Translations under genes and position numbers: made by a program | DNA from: Roseovarius aestuariivivens | GTDB lineage: Bacteria; Pseudomonadota; Alphaproteobacteria; Rhodobacterales; Rhodobacteraceae | Assembly: GCF_004761875.1 (NCBI RefSeq) | Contig: NZ_SJEY01000002.1 | Coordinates: forward strand, 186,001 to 250,000 | DNA length: 64,000 nt | Direction of reading: 5' to 3' | Part shown: positions 45,229-53,794 of the stretch, piece by piece | Numbering within the stretch: the stretch's first letter is position 1 | Layout: each line of letters starts with the position of its first letter | Notes under the pieces: model-generated | What the model saw: the letters and a program-made list of their open reading frames with translations, nothing else | What the model was told of the DNA's origin: nothing | Database searches by the model: none

Positions 45229-46017
45229 ATGTTTCACAACCTTAAGGTGTTAGCTTTTTCGAGTATTGCAGCGGTTACACTCACGGCAACAGACGCTTTC
45301 GCGTCGACACTTGAACTCTCGAATGTCTCGGCGGCCTAGTCCAATGTGGCCGCAGACCCCGGAGCAAATGCGTTGGTCGACAATTCCGACCCGCTAAACC
45401 CGTTCCTGGCCTGGGGGACACCAGGTGGGAGCGGGACCGACTTCAATCCGGTCCGGTTCCGGTCGGGTTTCGAAGTTCAAGTCGCCAGCGATCCGGTGCC
45501 GAACCCCGCCTCACCGGTACCGGGACAGTTCGATTTCGGAACGTTCACGCATTTCAACAACCCCATTGCCGCGGGAACAGGCCTCACGTCGGTCGATCTG
45601 ACGGTGACAGCTGACGTCGTTCTGGATGGGATCACGACGATCCTCAGCGGCGCGTCCTTCCTCTTTAATTTCGCCCTCGATGAAACAGCGAACGCATGCA
45701 GCCCGCAGCCCAGCTGTGCGGATGACACCGTCACGACCTCGGTTCTGAATGGCACGTCGACGGTGAATGTCGGAGGTGTCGATTATACCCTGTCGTTCCT
45801 CGGCTTCGTGCAGAACGGCGTCTTGAACTCGCAGTTCGTCTCGCCGGAAGGCACTGCCAATACCGGCACGCTACGGGCCGAGTTCACGTCCGCGATTCCC
45901 GGGACGATTCCGCTTCCCGCCGGTCTTCCGCTGCTGCTGACCGGTCTGGGAGGTTTGGCGTGGCTTCGGCGCCGGAAGGCGATGCAAGGCCGATCGCCGG
46001 TCAGAACTTTAGGATTT

Positions 46018-46045
46018 GGGCGGGCCCTGTGCCCGCCCTTTTCTT
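46018..46045 (+). terminator. Rho-independent terminator of the VPLPA-CTERM gene
   Basis: Stem GGGCGGGC/GCCCGCCC (46018-46025 with 46031-46038) with a TTTTCTT tail. It marks the ancestral gene end about 35 bases after the RRRK cluster. Confidence 0.88.
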
Positions 46046-46170
46046 ATCGGCCCGGTCTGCGCACTCTTACGGTTCGAGTTAAGTCTCGATCAGCGCCGTC
46101 TGCGCATTCTTCGAGATGTTGCGCCCGTCCGCCCGTCCGGATCACCGGAGCCGAGCCAGCGTCGGGCGTC

Positions 46171-46296
46171 TTAATCACCGCGTGTTTCGTAAGTGACTTC
46201 GCCGGTCACGGGGTCGCGGACCTCAACAACTTCTTCCTGCTGGGCGCAGGCGGCGAGGGAAATGAAAAGGGTGAAAACGGCAAGGCATCTGGTCAT
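46171..46296 (-). CDS. Small lipoprotein, 41 residues
   Basis: A minus-strand frame encodes MTRCLAVFTLFISLAACAQQ and a short acidic tail (EEVVEVRDPVTGEV, ending RGD). The lipobox LAAC puts the lipidated cysteine at residue 17, leaving a mature peptide of 25 residues. Small lipoproteins of this size are easy to miss in gene calls. It lies between the broken VPLPA-CTERM gene and rplT. Function unknown. The long plus-strand frame through here is judged not real. Confidence 0.6.
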   Translation of the reverse strand: MTRCLAVFTLFISLAACAQQEEVVEVRDPVTGEVTYETRGD

Positions 46297-46426
46297 GGCG
46301 CACCTGTTCGTCATGCAAGTTTCGGGTCTGGATAACTTCAAAACAAATTACGCTCCAACATGCTTTAATTAACATATTCCGAAAGGTTTGTCCGGTCAGG
46401 ATGACACGGGGCTTTGGAGCGACATG

Positions 46427-46461
46427 AAAAACGCCGCCCGGATCCTGTCCGGGCGGCGTTT
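46427..46461 (-). terminator. Rho-independent terminator of rpmI-rplT
   Basis: A 15-bp stem, AAAACGCCGCCCGGA with TCCGGGCGGCGTTTT, around a TCCTG loop. The symmetric A/T ends would let it work in both directions. It is about 25 bases past the rplT stop. Confidence 0.93.
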
Positions 46462-46486
46462 TGGAACTCTTTCGAACGGCCGGTGC

Positions 46487-46852
46487 TCAGGCGTTGAGCG
46501 CGCCCTTAGCCTGGTCCACGATCGCGCCGAAGGCGGCGGGCTCGTGCACGGCGAGGTCTGCCAGAACCTTGCGGTCAACCTCGACGCCGGCCAGCGTCAG
46601 GCCATTGATGAAGCGCGAATAGGTCAGCGCCTCGTCATGCGCGCGCACGGCGGCGTTGATCCGCTGGATCCACAGGGCGCGGAAACTGCGCTTGCGGTTC
46701 TTGCGGTCGCGGGTTGCATACTGGTTCGCCTTATCGACGGCCTGACGCGCCACCTTGAAGGTGTTCTTGCGGCGACCGTAATAGCCTTTGGCGGCTTTGA
46801 CGACTTTCTTGTGACGGGCGTGGGTGACGGTGCCACCTTTAACTCTGGACAT
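46487..46852 (-). CDS. rplT: 50S ribosomal protein L20
   Basis: A 121-residue basic protein with the L20 signature: [60 protein letters not shown]. It binds 23S rRNA early in 50S assembly and often represses its own operon. It follows rpmI by 14 bases. Confidence 0.98.
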   Translation of the reverse strand: MSRVKGGTVTHARHKKVVKAAKGYYGRRKNTFKVARQAVDKANQYATRDRKNRKRSFRALWIQRINAAVRAHDEALTYSRFINGLTLAGVEVDRKVLADLAVHEPAAFGAIVDQAKGALNA

Positions 46853-46866
46853 GGATCAAACCTCCT

Positions 46867-47067
46867 TCAGCGGGCGTAGGGCATCATCGGCTTGATGATA
46901 CCTTCGTCAGCCTTGCACAGCGTGGTGGTGCCGCGCGCGTTACGAATGAACTTGTTGGTGCGTTTGATCATGCCATGGCGCTTGCCGGCCTGCGCGGCCA
47001 CCACGCGGCCCTTGGCCGTCACCTTGAACCGCTTCTTGCAGCTCGACTTGGTCTTCATCTTGGGCAT
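46867..47067 (-). CDS. rpmI: 50S ribosomal protein L35
   Basis: A 66-residue basic protein starting [19 protein letters not shown] and containing [18 protein letters not shown], diagnostic of L35. The ATG at 47067 has GGAGCC-type sequence upstream (GAGGAGCCGGAAATG); the frame is open much further upstream without reason. Together with rplT it forms a two-gene operon; infC is not next to it in this window. Confidence 0.98.
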   Translation of the reverse strand: MPKMKTKSSCKKRFKVTAKGRVVAAQAGKRHGMIKRTNKFIRNARGTTTLCKADEGIIKPMMPYAR

Positions 47068-47308
47068 TTCCGGCTCCTCGGGTTTCGGGTCGGTTGACGC
47101 GCGACTCGGCATGCCACTTTGGCCGGACGCGCGGGTTGGAGCGCGCCGTATAGGACGACCGCGCTTGTAACGCAAGGGGGGTTGGTCGGCGAGGCACGAC
47201 CGCGGGCCCGTGACCCCGGGCATATCGCGACCTTGGATTGAAAGAAGCCGGATTTTGGGATACAATCTAAGGATTATTACAAAATTCTTTTTCTATCGGA
47301 GATTAGCC

Positions 47309-49291
47309 ATGCGGTTTTCTTTCACGCGGTTTTCTGTGTCTTTTCAGGTGCTTTTGGGTCTTGTTTTCCTTCTTACCGGGCTCTGCGCCCTTCCGGTCCA
47401 GGCGCAATCCGAAATGTCGTTCCCGGCGCGGATGTCGGACCTGCCGGACGGGCAGATCTGGAACATGGACGGAGACCATGGCGGCAGCCACTCACGCGAC
47501 ATGAATGTCGTCCGCCGCAGCGGGTCGCAATGGACCTCACTGGACGAAAATGGCGGATCGCGCAACGAAGACCGCCTCATCTTCGGCGTGCCGCTTTACG
47601 CGCCCGTGGATGGCGAGGTGGTCAGTTGCTGGGCCGGGCATCCGGAAAATCCGCGCCCCGGAGAGCCGCATATGGCCCGGTGCTGCGGCGAAGATTGTAC
47701 GGTGGGATGTGACACCGATGCGTGCCCGGACACTGAAGAATGCCGGATCATGCGGTCGGGGAATCACGTGTCGCTGCGCCGGAATAATGGCGACGTCGTG
47801 CTGATCGCCCATCTGCAGCGCGACACGATTCCCACCGAGATCTGCCCGAACCGGGGGCTGTTCATGGATGATGCGCGCGACCGGAGCGGTATTTTTCCCG
47901 CCGAGTCCTATCTTCGGGTCTGCGAGACGGGCGAAACCCCGGCCGCGGATGATTGCGTGACGCGGCGGCCACGGATCGTCCAGGGAGAGTTCCTTGGCCG
48001 CGCGGGCAACAGCGGCGCGTCGAGCGGGCCGCACCTGCATATCCACACCCAGCGGGTCCGCGAACGCAACGGCCTTTTGCAGAAGGACGGCGACAATATT
48101 CCCACGCGGCTCAACTATGGCTGGTTGCGGCACCGGACGGACGAGTCCATCTGGAAGCCTTTTCGCAACGACGCGATCCGCAACAATCCCGTCGTGGTGC
48201 ACGCATCGCCCTTTCTGCCGCTTCTGGAGGCCAGCGCCGGCGGCGTGACCGGGACGGCCACGCAGTTCGTGTCCTCGAACCGGGTGGTGACGGCGTCGAT
48301 CGCGGACACGAACAGCAATCTCAAACTTGTCAGCTGGGATCTTGTTGGCGTCTCGCGGTTCAATCGCCGGGGCGATATCGAGGCCGGGCCTGTGAAGGAG
48401 GTTTATCTGAGCGAGCCTGCCCCCAACTTCATTCTGGCGGCGGTTCGCCAGACCGACGACAAGCTGAAAATGATCGCCTATCGCGTCGGGGTCGGCGGCA
48501 ATTTCACCCGCATGGACAGTGTCGAAGCCGGGCGGGTCAGCGCGCTCGATATGGCCACGATCAGCGGGCTTAATCCACGGGCGGTCACGGCGATGCGCGA
48601 CGGCAATGGCCGGCTCAAGCTGATCGCGTGGGATATCCTGACGGGCAGCGATGGAAGTGTGTCGATCGCCCGACTTGCCGAGGCCGGCGATGACCTTGTG
48701 TCGGCGGTGTCGGTCGCGCGGGCCAAGCATTTCAACGGGGTCTATACCGCCGTGCGCGACGCGGACGGAGAGTTGCGCGTGACGCCCTGGACGCTGTCGG
48801 ACAACGGGCAGAGCTTTACCCGGCGGGCCGCCGGGACGGCGGGCGAAATCGGCTCCGTGCTCGACGTGGCGCCGCTTGCCGGCGGCGTGGCGGCGGCAAT
48901 GGCGGATTCGGAGGGAAAGCTGCGCCTGATCGCGTGGTCGGTGTCTGCGCAGGGCGATATCACAGCGCGCCGCGATCAGGCCGTTGCGGGCGATGTGTCC
49001 GAGATCACGCTGATGCCCGTGCCGCACGGGCGGTCCAATCTGGCCAGCGTGGTGCGGGGCGGGGATGACAGGCTGTACCTGATCGGCTGGCAGATCGGCG
49101 ATGACGGGCGCCGCATCCGGCGGCTTGGGTCGAGCCGGGTCGGGCCGGCGTCACAGATCTCGGCGGACGCGGTGGCGCATCTGCGCAGCGATGGCGATGG
49201 CGGCAACCGGGACTGGATCGCCACCGCGATGCGCGACGAGGCGGGCGATCTGCGGCTGATCGGGTGGGATACGAACCTGATCCTGCCTTAA
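47309..49291 (+). CDS. M23 peptidase-like protein with a seven-repeat C-terminal domain
   Basis: A 660-residue exported protein (signal peptide to about residue 33, ALPVQAQ). Residues 57-64 (HGGSHSRD), 150-170 (GNHVSL to IAHLQ) and 229-246 (LGRAGNSGASSGPHLHIH) carry the M23/LytM metal and catalytic motifs. A Cys-rich insert (C107 to C145) interrupts the domain. From about 325 to the end, seven repeats of roughly 45-55 residues each carry an A(S/A)(I/V/M)xD..G.L+L..W core, which suggests a seven-bladed propeller. It may cleave or bind peptidoglycan outside the cell. Start at 47309 is set by the signal peptide. Confidence 0.8.
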   Translation: MRFSFTRFSVSFQVLLGLVFLLTGLCALPVQAQSEMSFPARMSDLPDGQIWNMDGDHGGSHSRDMNVVRRSGSQWTSLDENGGSRNEDRLIFGVPLYAPVDGEVVSCWAGHPENPRPGEPHMARCCGEDCTVGCDTDACPDTEECRIMRSGNHVSLRRNNGDVVLIAHLQRDTIPTEICPNRGLFMDDARDRSGIFPAESYLRVCETGETPAADDCVTRRPRIVQGEFLGRAGNSGASSGPHLHIHTQRVRERNGLLQKDGDNIPTRLNYGWLRHRTDESIWKPFRNDAIRNNPVVVHASPFLPLLEASAGGVTGTATQFVSSNRVVTASIADTNSNLKLVSWDLVGVSRFNRRGDIEAGPVKEVYLSEPAPNFILAAVRQTDDKLKMIAYRVGVGGNFTRMDSVEAGRVSALDMATISGLNPRAVTAMRDGNGRLKLIAWDILTGSDGSVSIARLAEAGDDLVSAVSVARAKHFNGVYTAVRDADGELRVTPWTLSDNGQSFTRRAAGTAGEIGSVLDVAPLAGGVAAAMADSEGKLRLIAWSVSAQGDITARRDQAVAGDVSEITLMPVPHGRSNLASVVRGGDDRLYLIGWQIGDDGRRIRRLGSSRVGPASQISADAVAHLRSDGDGGNRDWIATAMRDEAGDLRLIGWDTNLILP

Positions 49292-49361
49292 GCGGGCAGG
49301 TGCGCGCGGGTCGCGGCCAGGCCGCGATCCGGGCATGGTAGAGACTTGACCTGCGGCTGCG

Positions 49362-49586
49362 TCAGGTCAGGTATTTCGCGACCACGCGCACGAAGACATC
49401 CGGGATGTCGGTGAACGCATAGCCGCCCGGTTTGGTCTGGATCGCCCAGACAACCATCGCCCCCGCCGCGATGACGGTGAAGGCCGCCACACGGGGGGCG
49501 CGGCCCTCGGAAAAGGCCGACATGATCGACGGGACGGAAAAGACGGCGAGAACAATGCCTATGGTAAAAAAGAGATCGGGGTCCAT
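49362..49586 (-). CDS. Small conserved membrane protein
   Basis: A 74-residue protein with two predicted helices (LFFTIGIVLAVFSVPSIMSA and VAAFTVIAAGAMVVWAIQ) and a C-terminal VFVRVVAKYLT. No function is known to me. It is downstream of pyk on the same strand, an association I believe is common in roseobacters. Its start has an AGGATC-like site. Confidence 0.75.
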   Translation of the reverse strand: MDPDLFFTIGIVLAVFSVPSIMSAFSEGRAPRVAAFTVIAAGAMVVWAIQTKPGGYAFTDIPDVFVRVVAKYLT

Positions 49587-49629
49587 AATGATCCTCCGTG
49601 CGTGTCCCCCCGACTGCAGTATAAACAGT

Positions 49630-51075
49630 TTATCCCGGATCTGTGGAGGAAATAAGGCTTTCCTGACAGGGCGCTACGCGCAGGATATTGGTCGTGCCGG
49701 GTACGTTGAAGGGCACGCCGGCGATCACCAGGATCTGGTCTAGCTCGCTGGCGTAGCCCTGTTCGCGGGCAGCCTTGGCGGCATTGATCACGGCCTGCTT
49801 GAATCGTGAGAGTTGCCCGGTCATCACGCAGTTGACCCCCCAGGTCAGAGACAGCCGCCGGGCCGTATCCATCATGTTCGTCATGGCGATGATCGGGACA
49901 CGGGGCCGTTCACGCGCGGTCAGAAGGCCGGTGGTGCCCGACTGGGTGTAGCAGCAGATCACCTTGATATCGGTTGTTTCGGCGATTTCGCGGGCGGCGG
50001 CGACAATGCCGTCGGCCACGGTGGTGCGCTCGGCCTTGCGCGAGGCCTCGAGGATTTCGGTATAGGTGGGGTCATCCTCGACCTCGCGGGCGACATCGTC
50101 CATCGTGCGCACCGCGTCTACCGGAAAGTCGCCCGCGGCCGATTCCGCCGAGAGCATGATGGCGTCGGCCCCTTCATAGATCGCGGTGGCGACGTCCGAG
50201 ACCTCGGCCCTTGTGGGCATCGGGCCGTGGACCATCGACTCGAGCATTTGCGTTGCCACGATCACCGGCTTGGCGGCGGCGCGGCACTTGCGCACCATGC
50301 GTTTCTGCAGGGGCGGCACGTTCTGAACCGGCAGTTCCACGCCCAGATCGCCACGCGCGACCATGATGCCGTCGACCTCTTCCAGAATGGCGTCGAAATC
50401 GTTCACGGCGGCGGGTTTTTCGACCTTGACCATGATCGCCGCGCGGCCCTTGACCAGTTCGCGCGCCTCGATCACGTCCTCGGGGCGTTGCACGAAGCTG
50501 AGCGCGAGCCAGTCGACGCCGAGCTCGCAGGCGAATTCGAGGTCCTTTCGGTCCTTTTCGGTCAGCGCGGCGAGCGGCAGCACCACGTCGGGCACGTTCA
50601 CGCCCTTGCGGTTGGAAATCACGCCACCGGTGACGACCTCGGTTTCGGCGAAATCCGGCCCGCAATCGAGCACCTTGAGACGGATGTTGCCGTCATTCAC
50701 CAGAAGCCGCGCGCCAGGCTCCAGCGCCGCGAAGATCTCGGGGTGGGGCAGGTTCACGCGCTCGATCGTGCCGGGCGTGTCATCAAGATCAAGGCGGAAT
50801 TTCGCGCCGTCCTCCAGCTCTTCCTCGCCGTTGGCGAAGGCGCCGACGCGCAGCTTGGGCCCCTGAAGGTCGGCCAGAATGGCGATCGGGCCGCCGGTTT
50901 CTTCCTCGATCTGGCGGATGATCCGGTGCTTGTCGCGGATCGACTCGTGATCGCCGTGGCTCATGTTCAGGCGGAACACATCGGCGCCGGCCTTGTGAAG
51001 TGCGAAGATGGTTTCGTGCGTTTCGGAGGCCGGGCCGAGCGTGGCCACGATCTTGACGTTGCGATGACGTCTCAT
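49630..51075 (-). CDS. pyk: Pyruvate kinase
   Basis: The glycolytic enzyme making pyruvate and ATP from phosphoenolpyruvate. The 481-residue product has RRHRNVKIVATLGPASETHE at the start, the FRLNMSHGDHESI loop, ILADLQGPKLRVG, the Mg/PEP-site MVARGDLGVELP, the PVIVATQMLESMV active-site helix and a C-terminal regulatory domain (ICCYTQSGTTGLL). The ATG at 51075 matches the family; the frame itself is open far upstream. Confidence 0.97.
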   Translation of the reverse strand: MRRHRNVKIVATLGPASETHETIFALHKAGADVFRLNMSHGDHESIRDKHRIIRQIEEETGGPIAILADLQGPKLRVGAFANGEEELEDGAKFRLDLDDTPGTIERVNLPHPEIFAALEPGARLLVNDGNIRLKVLDCGPDFAETEVVTGGVISNRKGVNVPDVVLPLAALTEKDRKDLEFACELGVDWLALSFVQRPEDVIEARELVKGRAAIMVKVEKPAAVNDFDAILEEVDGIMVARGDLGVELPVQNVPPLQKRMVRKCRAAAKPVIVATQMLESMVHGPMPTRAEVSDVATAIYEGADAIMLSAESAAGDFPVDAVRTMDDVAREVEDDPTYTEILEASRKAERTTVADGIVAAAREIAETTDIKVICCYTQSGTTGLLTARERPRVPIIAMTNMMDTARRLSLTWGVNCVMTGQLSRFKQAVINAAKAAREQGYASELDQILVIAGVPFNVPGTTNILRVAPCQESLISSTDPG

Positions 51076-51228
51076 GTCTGTCCCCTTGTCTTTTTTCCGG
51101 GCGTACCGCAACGGGCCGGAGGCCTGACCGGCATGGGCGTTAGCGGTAACGCGGTTGTCCGCAACAATAGCGGTTTCCCTTTTCACCGCAACTGCCCTAA
51201 AGCATGGCGCAAAGAAGATGACAGGCGG

Positions 51229-51969
51229 ATGACCTACCAACCGTTCCATATCGAAGGGGCCGACCGGCCCGCGCGATGGCTTGTGACCTGCGATCACGCG
51301 ACCAACACCGTACCCGCCTTCGTGGGCGGGGGTACGCTGGGATTGCCCGAGGTGGACATGGCCCGCCACATCGCCTTTGATCCGGGTGCTGCGGGGGTGG
51401 CGCGGGCGCTGGCGCAGGCGCTGGACGGGCCTTGCATCACCTCGAATTTCTCGCGGCTTGTGATCGACCCGAACCGGGGCGAGGACGACCCGACGCTGGT
51501 GATGAAGCTTTATGACGGGACGATCATCCCGGCCAACCGGCACGCGGACGGCCCCGAGATCGAATTGCGGCTGAACCGCTGTTATCGACCCTATCACACT
51601 GCATTGGCCGAATTGGCGGCGCGGCGCAACGATACGATCATCGTGTCGATTCACAGCTACACACGGCAGCTGCGGGGGCGCCCGCCCCGGCCCTGGGATG
51701 TTGGCGTGCTTTATGCCGCGGACCGGCGGCTGACCGATCCGCTGATCACGCGGCTGCAGGCCGAGCCGGATCTTTGCGTGGGCGCGAACGAACCTTATGG
51801 CGGGCACTTGCCGGGAGACGCCATTGCCCGCCACGCCATTGCCCACCAGCGGCCCAATGCGCTGGTCGAGCTGCGCAACGACCTGATCGCGACGCCCGAG
51901 TCGCAGGCGGCGTGGGGCGCGCGGCTGGCCCCGATCCTGCGCGACGCCGCGGAAACCGCCGGCGTCTGA
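51229..51969 (+). CDS. N-formylglutamate amidohydrolase-like protein
   Basis: A 246-residue zinc-hydrolase-type protein. The family motifs are LVTCDHATNTVP, SNFSRLVIDPNRGEDDP, VSIHSYT and ALVELRNDLI. Members hydrolyse N-formyl-glutamate and relatives. Divergent from pyk. Given the D-glutamate genes 3-5 kb away, an N-acyl-glutamate substrate is a reasonable idea, not shown by the sequence. Confidence 0.85.
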   Translation: MTYQPFHIEGADRPARWLVTCDHATNTVPAFVGGGTLGLPEVDMARHIAFDPGAAGVARALAQALDGPCITSNFSRLVIDPNRGEDDPTLVMKLYDGTIIPANRHADGPEIELRLNRCYRPYHTALAELAARRNDTIIVSIHSYTRQLRGRPPRPWDVGVLYAADRRLTDPLITRLQAEPDLCVGANEPYGGHLPGDAIARHAIAHQRPNALVELRNDLIATPESQAAWGARLAPILRDAAETAGV

Positions 51970-52074
51970 GCACTTGGCCCGGATTGCCGACGACGACAGG
52001 TGTCCGGACTTCCCGAAGATTCCGGTTGCGCGGTCGGCGCGCGCACGCCCTTATCGCGGACAAAAGGAGAGAGC

Positions 52075-52416
52075 ATGCCGCATATCGTGATCGAACACTC
52101 GAATGGGCTGGAACAGAGCCACAATCTGCAGGCGCTTTGCGACGCGCTGTGGGAGGCGTTTGCCGCGCATCCTTCGGTCAGTGCGCCCGACACCGTGCGG
52201 GTGCGGACCATCGCCGCCACGGCCTCGCGCATCGGGGTGGAGCCGCAATCCTTTGCGCATGCCACGCTTTTGCTGATCCCGGGACGGGACGACGCCACGC
52301 GGGCGGAGCTGGCGCAGATGGTGATGGACGCGTTTCTGACGCATCTGGGGGATGTGGGCAGCCTGACCGTGCGGCTCACCGACTTGAACCCGCCCTATCT
52401 CAAGCGCATGTTGTAA
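52075..52416 (+). CDS. 5-carboxymethyl-2-hydroxymuconate isomerase-like tautomerase
   Basis: A 113-residue tautomerase. After Met removal the catalytic proline is P2 (MPHIVIEHSNGLE), the pattern of CHMI/HpaF proteins. No homoprotocatechuate genes are near, so the substrate is unknown. An AAGGAGAG site precedes the ATG at 52075. DUF1244 gene follows 21 bases later. Confidence 0.82.
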   Translation: MPHIVIEHSNGLEQSHNLQALCDALWEAFAAHPSVSAPDTVRVRTIAATASRIGVEPQSFAHATLLLIPGRDDATRAELAQMVMDAFLTHLGDVGSLTVRLTDLNPPYLKRML

Positions 52417-52437
52417 CCGACATCCGAGGAGGACAAG

Positions 52438-52752
52438 ATGGACGACCAGACCCGCATCGAGCTTGAAGCCGCCGCCTTTCGCACGCTGCGCGAGCACCTG
52501 ATGGAAAAGCGCACCGACGTGCAGAATATCGACATGATGAACCTGGCCGGATTCTGCCGGAACTGTTTGTCGCGCTGGTACCAGGAGGCCGCAAACGCGC
52601 GCGGCATCGAAATGTCGAAGGACGAGGCGCGCGAGATCTTCTACGGCATGACGATGGACGAGTGGAAGGCCAACTACCAGACCGACGCCAGCCCCGAGAA
52701 ACAGGCCGATTTCAAGAAATCCTTCGCCGAGAATGTGGGCGAAAAGGGCTGA
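52438..52752 (+). CDS. DUF1244 family protein
   Basis: A 104-residue protein that matches DUF1244: NLAGFCRNCLSRWYQEAA with two cysteines and EIFYGMTMDEWKANYQ. The function of this family is not known to me. It follows the tautomerase gene and is probably co-transcribed. Confidence 0.88.
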   Translation: MDDQTRIELEAAAFRTLREHLMEKRTDVQNIDMMNLAGFCRNCLSRWYQEAANARGIEMSKDEAREIFYGMTMDEWKANYQTDASPEKQADFKKSFAENVGEKG

Positions 52753-52770
52753 AACAGGGTCTGTTTTACG

Positions 52771-53634
52771 TCAGACCGCCGCTTTGAGGCTTTCTTCCAG
52801 ATAGATCTCGCGCAGGCGGCGCGACACAGGCCCGGGCGTGCCGTCGGACACCGGGTGGCCGTCGATTTCCACGACTGGCTGCACGAAGGCGCTGGCGGAG
52901 GTGATGAAAGCCTCGTCGGCATCCTTGGCCTCATCGATGGTGAAAGAGCGTTCCTCGACCGTCATCTGCGCCTCTTTCGCGAAGCGCAGAACCGCGGCGC
53001 GGGTGATGCCGTGCAAGATGTCGTTGCTGAGCTTGCGGGTGATGATCTTGCCGTTCTTGACGATATAGGCGTTGTTCGACGTGCCTTCGGTTACGTAGCC
53101 GTCCTGCAGCATCCACGCGTCGTCGCAGCCGGCCTTCTTGGCCATCATCTTGCCCATGGATGGGTAAAGAAGCTGGACCGTCTTGATGTCGCGCCGGTCC
53201 CAGCGCAGGTCGTCGATGCTGATGACCTTTATGCCGGTCCGGGAGGCGGGCGTGTCGGCAAGGCCGGGCTTGGACTGGGTGAAGAGCACAACGGTCGGCG
53301 TGGTCTCGTCCGGGTCGGGAAACGCGAAATCGCGATCGCCGGGCGCGCCGCGCGTCACTTGCAAGTAGACCAACCCGTCGACGACCTCGTTGCGGCGCAC
53401 AAGCTCGCGGTGGATTTCCAGCAGATCGTCGAAGATGTCGGGCTTGGGCATGTCGAGCTCGGTCAGAGACCGGTCGAGCCGGGCGCGGTGGCCGTCGAAA
53501 TCTATCAGCTTGCCCTGCAGCACGCTCGTGACCTCGTAAACGCCATCCCCCATCAGGAAGGCGCGGTCGAAGATCGAGACCTTGGCCTCGTTCTCGGGCA
53601 GATACTCTCCGTTGACATAGACGATGCGGGTCAT
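52771..53634 (-). CDS. D-amino-acid aminotransferase (class IV)
   Basis: A 287-residue PLP fold-type IV aminotransferase. The D-alanine transaminase pattern is seen in RIVYVNGEYLPENEAKVSI, FDRAFLMGDGVYEVTSV, TVQLLYPSMGKMMAKKAG with the PLP lysine region, and TEGTSNNAYIVKNG. It would interconvert D-alanine/D-glutamate and pyruvate/2-oxoglutarate. AAAGG before ATGCCCATG favours the second ATG (53634). With dgcN/dgcA nearby it suggests D-amino acid metabolism. Confidence 0.9.
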   Translation of the reverse strand: MTRIVYVNGEYLPENEAKVSIFDRAFLMGDGVYEVTSVLQGKLIDFDGHRARLDRSLTELDMPKPDIFDDLLEIHRELVRRNEVVDGLVYLQVTRGAPGDRDFAFPDPDETTPTVVLFTQSKPGLADTPASRTGIKVISIDDLRWDRRDIKTVQLLYPSMGKMMAKKAGCDDAWMLQDGYVTEGTSNNAYIVKNGKIITRKLSNDILHGITRAAVLRFAKEAQMTVEERSFTIDEAKDADEAFITSASAFVQPVVEIDGHPVSDGTPGPVSRRLREIYLEESLKAAV

Positions 53635-53794
53635 GGGCATCCTTTCGGGCGTTACCATCTGCAACCGGTTTAGCGGGCCGCCGCGACCGGGTTCAAGCGT
53701 TTTCACCGGGACCTATCGGCGCGGCGCCAAAAGCATTGCACGCGGCCCGGACCCGGGGGCATGCTTGGCAAGACAAGACCGGGAAGGGAAGGCC

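Larger units (their letters stand above)
45229..46335 (+). pseudogene. Broken VPLPA-CTERM sorting-domain protein gene
   Basis: From an ATG at 45229 with GAGAGAAC upstream the frame encodes a signal peptide (LAFSSIAAVTLTATDAFAS) and then hits an in-frame TAG at 45337-45339, codon 37. The frame continues without further stops through a surface-protein region (about 45340-45890) and a C-terminal sorting signal (IPLPAGLPLLLTGLGGLAWL followed by RRRK, about 45895-45980). It also lacks a stop after the RRRK cluster and runs on through a terminator hairpin to 46335. The amber codon stands where related proteins, as remembered, have a Trp in a W-S-N-V motif (TGG to TAG). Pseudogene is likeliest; suppression is an alternative. 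Confidence 0.75.

Noticed and set aside
46297..46335. C-terminal extension of the VPLPA-CTERM frame past its terminator as real coding sequence
   Set aside because: It crosses a strong terminator hairpin and is antisense to the small lipoprotein; normal members stop right after the RRRK cluster.
47537..49027. A 496-codon minus-strand open frame opposite the M23-type gene
   Set aside because: The plus strand has a signal peptide, M23 motifs and seven repeats; the minus frame is rich in His/Arg/Ala without structure.
49813..51228. Long plus-strand open frame running into the N-formylglutamate amidohydrolase gene
   Set aside because: It is antisense to pyk; the real start is the ATG at 51229 where family similarity begins.
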